Source: Streptomyces kronopolitis
GTDB lineage: Bacteria; Actinomycetota; Actinomycetes; Streptomycetales; Streptomycetaceae
Direction: 5' to 3'
Length of the DNA: 64,000 bases
Assembly: GCF_014646275.1 (NCBI RefSeq)
Contig: NZ_BMND01000009.1
Span: 62,001-126,000 of the forward strand
The notes beneath the pieces were generated by a model, which had not been told where the DNA came from, did not search any database, and saw only the letters and a program-made list of their open reading frames with translations. Below, piece by piece: positions 62,339 through 64,000 of the stretch. Position numbers and translations under genes: made by a program. The first letter of the stretch is position 1; the number at the start of each line of letters is the position of its first letter.

Positions 62339-63547
62339 TCAGCCGTCCGTGGTGGAGGTGAGTCCGGCCAGCGCGCGGGACAGCGCCGTCAACGCCTCGG
62401 TGACATGCGCGAGTTCCAGCGGATCGGGCGCGTCCAGGGTGCGCTGCCGCAGGTCCCGGTCTTCGCCGAGCAGCGCCTCGGCGCCCAGGCGCACCCGCAG
62501 GGCGGCGGGGGCGTCGCCGAAGCGGTGGCCGCCGCGCGCCCGCCACGGCGTCAGTTTCCGTTCCAGCGCGTGGGATTCCACGATGCCGCGGGCGGCCAGC
62601 GGACGGCGCAGGGGTTCGAGGTCGGCGTAGAGATGGCTGCCGGAGTGCGGCGGGCGGCAGACCGCACCGGCCTCGGTGACGAGGTGGTGGAGCGCCGCGC
62701 CGAGCACGCCGTACACCCGGGCGACGGTGGCCGTCCTGGCGCGCAGCGCGTCGGGTTCGCCGAGGGCATGGGTGACGGCGCAGCCGACCGGCCCCGGGAG
62801 CGCGGCGCCGATCGCGGTGAGCGCGTCCAGGGCCGCGGCCCGCAGGACGGTGCCCCGGTCGGTGTCGGGGAAGCGGGCGAGCGCGGCGGGCCAGGCGGCG
62901 GGCACCAGCGTGGCGCGCAGATCGGTGAGGACGACGACCGCGCCGGGCAGCATCTCGGCGGGGCTGAGGACCACGGTGTCGTGCGGATCGTGCAGCAGGT
63001 CGCGGCGGGTCTCGTCGCTGATGATCCACAGGCCCTCCTCCACCGCCGCCTCGCAGACCTCGTGGAGCTGTTCGGGGGCGGGGCAGGTGCCGGTCGGGTC
63101 GTCAGCGACGGAGAGCACCAGCACGCGCGGGGAGTCGCCGTGCAGGCGGGCCCGCCGGACGGTCTCCAGCAGCGCGAACGGGTCGGGCACACCGCCCGAT
63201 TCGGCAGGTACGGGCGCGAGGTGCACCGGCCGGCCGAGCAGCCGGGCGGGCGGCGCGTACCACTCGGCGCAGGGACGCGGCAGCACCACCCCGCCGTCGG
63301 CCGCGGCGTACAGCGCGAGCAGCAGGGCCGGCCCGCCGGGCGCGGCGAGGACCCGGTCGGGGGCGGTGGCCAGGCCGCGGCGGGCCCAGTAGCCGCAGGC
63401 GGCGGTGCGCAGCGGTGCGGCGCCGCCCACGGGGTCGGCCTCGGTGCGGTCGGCGGCCGCGGAGAGGTGGGCGACGAGGTCCGGGAGGACGGGCAGGCCC
63501 ACCGGCGGGTCCGGTTCCGGCCGCGGATCCGGGGCGGTCCGCTGCAT
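62339..63547 (-). CDS. Aminotransferase class I/II fold protein lacking the PLP lysine
   Basis: A 402-residue protein with fold-type I aminotransferase layout. The usual NPTG is VADDPTGTCP, the usual SDExY is IISDETRRDLL, and the strand that should carry SFSK reads LTDLRATLVPAAW. The Schiff-base Lys is thus absent; the whole protein has a single Lys, in LERKLTPW near the C-terminus. The substrate-carboxylate Arg region (LRVRLG) survives. It may be a pseudo-enzyme with a binding or regulatory role, or use another chemistry. The ATG at 63547 has GGAGG five bases upstream; longer forms add a basic lead with no SD. Confidence 0.75.
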   Translation of the reverse strand: MQRTAPDPRPEPDPPVGLPVLPDLVAHLSAAADRTEADPVGGAAPLRTAACGYWARRGLATAPDRVLAAPGGPALLLALYAAADGGVVLPRPCAEWYAPPARLLGRPVHLAPVPAESGGVPDPFALLETVRRARLHGDSPRVLVLSVADDPTGTCPAPEQLHEVCEAAVEEGLWIISDETRRDLLHDPHDTVVLSPAEMLPGAVVVLTDLRATLVPAAWPAALARFPDTDRGTVLRAAALDALTAIGAALPGPVGCAVTHALGEPDALRARTATVARVYGVLGAALHHLVTEAGAVCRPPHSGSHLYADLEPLRRPLAARGIVESHALERKLTPWRARGGHRFGDAPAALRVRLGAEALLGEDRDLRQRTLDAPDPLELAHVTEALTALSRALAGLTSTTDG

Positions 63548-63671
63548 CCCTGCCTCCACTCCGCGACGGCGGGTCGATGGTGGGCCCGTCACCCGACGGG
63601 CGGCGCGTCCACCTTGGCAGATCACGGGGGTGGCGGCGGGGCGACACGGCAGCGGGGAGGGGGTCCGGCGT

Positions 63672-64000
63672 TCAGGAGGGGGGCGCGTCCGGCGCCGGGG
63701 CCGCGTAGTGGTGCACCCACACCACCTCGCCCGCTCCCCATTCCTGCCGCTCGGTGCCGTGCCGGAGCCAGCCCAGCCGCTCGTAGAGGGCGATGGCCGC
63801 GGTGTCGGTGGTCTTCACCTCCAGTACGGGGCGCAGCCCGCGGGCCCTCGCCGCGGCCGCGGCGGTCTCCAGCAGGCGGCGGCCGAGACCCGCGCCGCGG
63901 GCGGCGGGGGCGACACAGAGCCGGCTGATCTCCGGCCCGCACAGCGCGGCATGGCCGGCGACCGCGCCGTCCGCCTCGGCGACCCAGGCGGCGCTCAGCC
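63672..64000 (-). CDS. GNAT-family N-acetyltransferase (N-terminus beyond window)
   Basis: The visible C-terminal 109 codons carry the GNAT core: EISRLCVAPAARGAGLGRRL is motif A with the acetyl-CoA-binding RGAGLG, followed by LEVKTTDTAAIALYERLGWL. The protein transfers an acetyl group from acetyl-CoA to an amine. Substrate unknown. The start lies past position 64000. The gene ends 125 bases upstream of the aminotransferase-like start and may be co-transcribed with it. Confidence 0.87.
   Translation of the reverse strand, partial: LSAAWVAEADGAVAGHAALCGPEISRLCVAPAARGAGLGRRLLETAAAAARARGLRPVLEVKTTDTAAIALYERLGWLRHGTERQEWGAGEVVWVHHYAAPAPDAPPS

Noticed and set aside
1..64000. CRISPR arrays, rRNA genes, prophage structural genes, biosynthetic gene clusters
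   Set aside because: No regularly spaced repeats, rRNA motifs, capsid or tail proteins, or PKS/NRPS domains were seen on either strand.

Overview
The window is high-GC, densely coded DNA of a Streptomyces-type actinomycete. Support for this comes from the codon bias, the frequent GTG/TTG starts and 4-base ATGA/GTGA overlaps, a WhiJ/AbaA-like cluster (XRE regulator with DUF5753, DUF397 protein, anti-sigma-like ATPase), a PF04672 methyltransferase, DUF6314 and DUF6308 proteins, and secreted and lipoprotein genes. No replication origin, rRNA operon, CRISPR array or prophage is visible. It reads as a chromosomal segment of core and semi-core genes with a few accessory insertions.

Layout. 1-7.3 kb: end of an unknown gene, a DUF1992 protein, a divergent secreted protein, then mutA-mutB-meaB (methylmalonyl-CoA mutase and its GTPase chaperone) closed by a strong bidirectional terminator. 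7.4-9.4 kb: the WhiJ/AbaA-like regulatory cluster, with a 26-codon leader ORF coupled to the regulator. 9.5-16.2 kb: methyltransferases, a probably leaderless TetR gene under a palindromic operator, a PucR-type regulator, an unrecognised secreted protein and DUF6314. 16.4-21.2 kb: a 168-bp MITE-like element with perfect 16-bp inverted ends lies just in front of a choline-to-betaine operon (betB, permease, betA-like GMC oxidoreductase). Just past the operon, on the opposite strand, is a complete-looking TPP riboswitch aptamer with no thiamine gene behind it.

21.9-27.4 kb: an accessory island of lower GC. It holds a WXG100-like protein, a 1260-residue RHS polymorphic toxin with a variable C-terminal toxin tip, a small S1-like probable immunity protein, hairpins and tRNA-Leu(GAG). 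27.4-44.5 kb: DUF2254 membrane protein, a divergent aldehyde dehydrogenase, chorismate mutase, a FAD monooxygenase, fdhD, a MarR/quinone-reductase pair with an operator, a secreted sialidase, an SBF-type transporter divergent from LysR, an acyl-CoA ligase, an aldo-keto reductase and a VOC protein. 44.5-49.6 kb: a minus-strand set of a CDP-glycerol-transferase-like protein, an NB-ARC/TPR (NLR-like) protein whose N-terminus looks like a RHIM-like amyloid signalling motif, and a methyltransferase.

49.7-64 kb: photolyase, BrkB/YihY, pterin dehydratase, GrpB, SseB, DUF6308, a desaturase overlapping tail-to-tail with an APC permease, a membrane phosphodiesterase, a metallo-hydrolase/DedA pair, a lipoprotein with a duplicated C-terminal domain, an aminotransferase-fold protein lacking the PLP lysine, and a partial GNAT acetyltransferase.

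The strongest leads are the orphan antisense TPP riboswitch, the NLR-like protein with an amyloid-type motif, the RHS toxin/S1-like immunity pair, the MITE in the betB 5' region, and the aminotransferase-fold protein without its catalytic lysine. All family calls come from reading the sequence; no database search was run.
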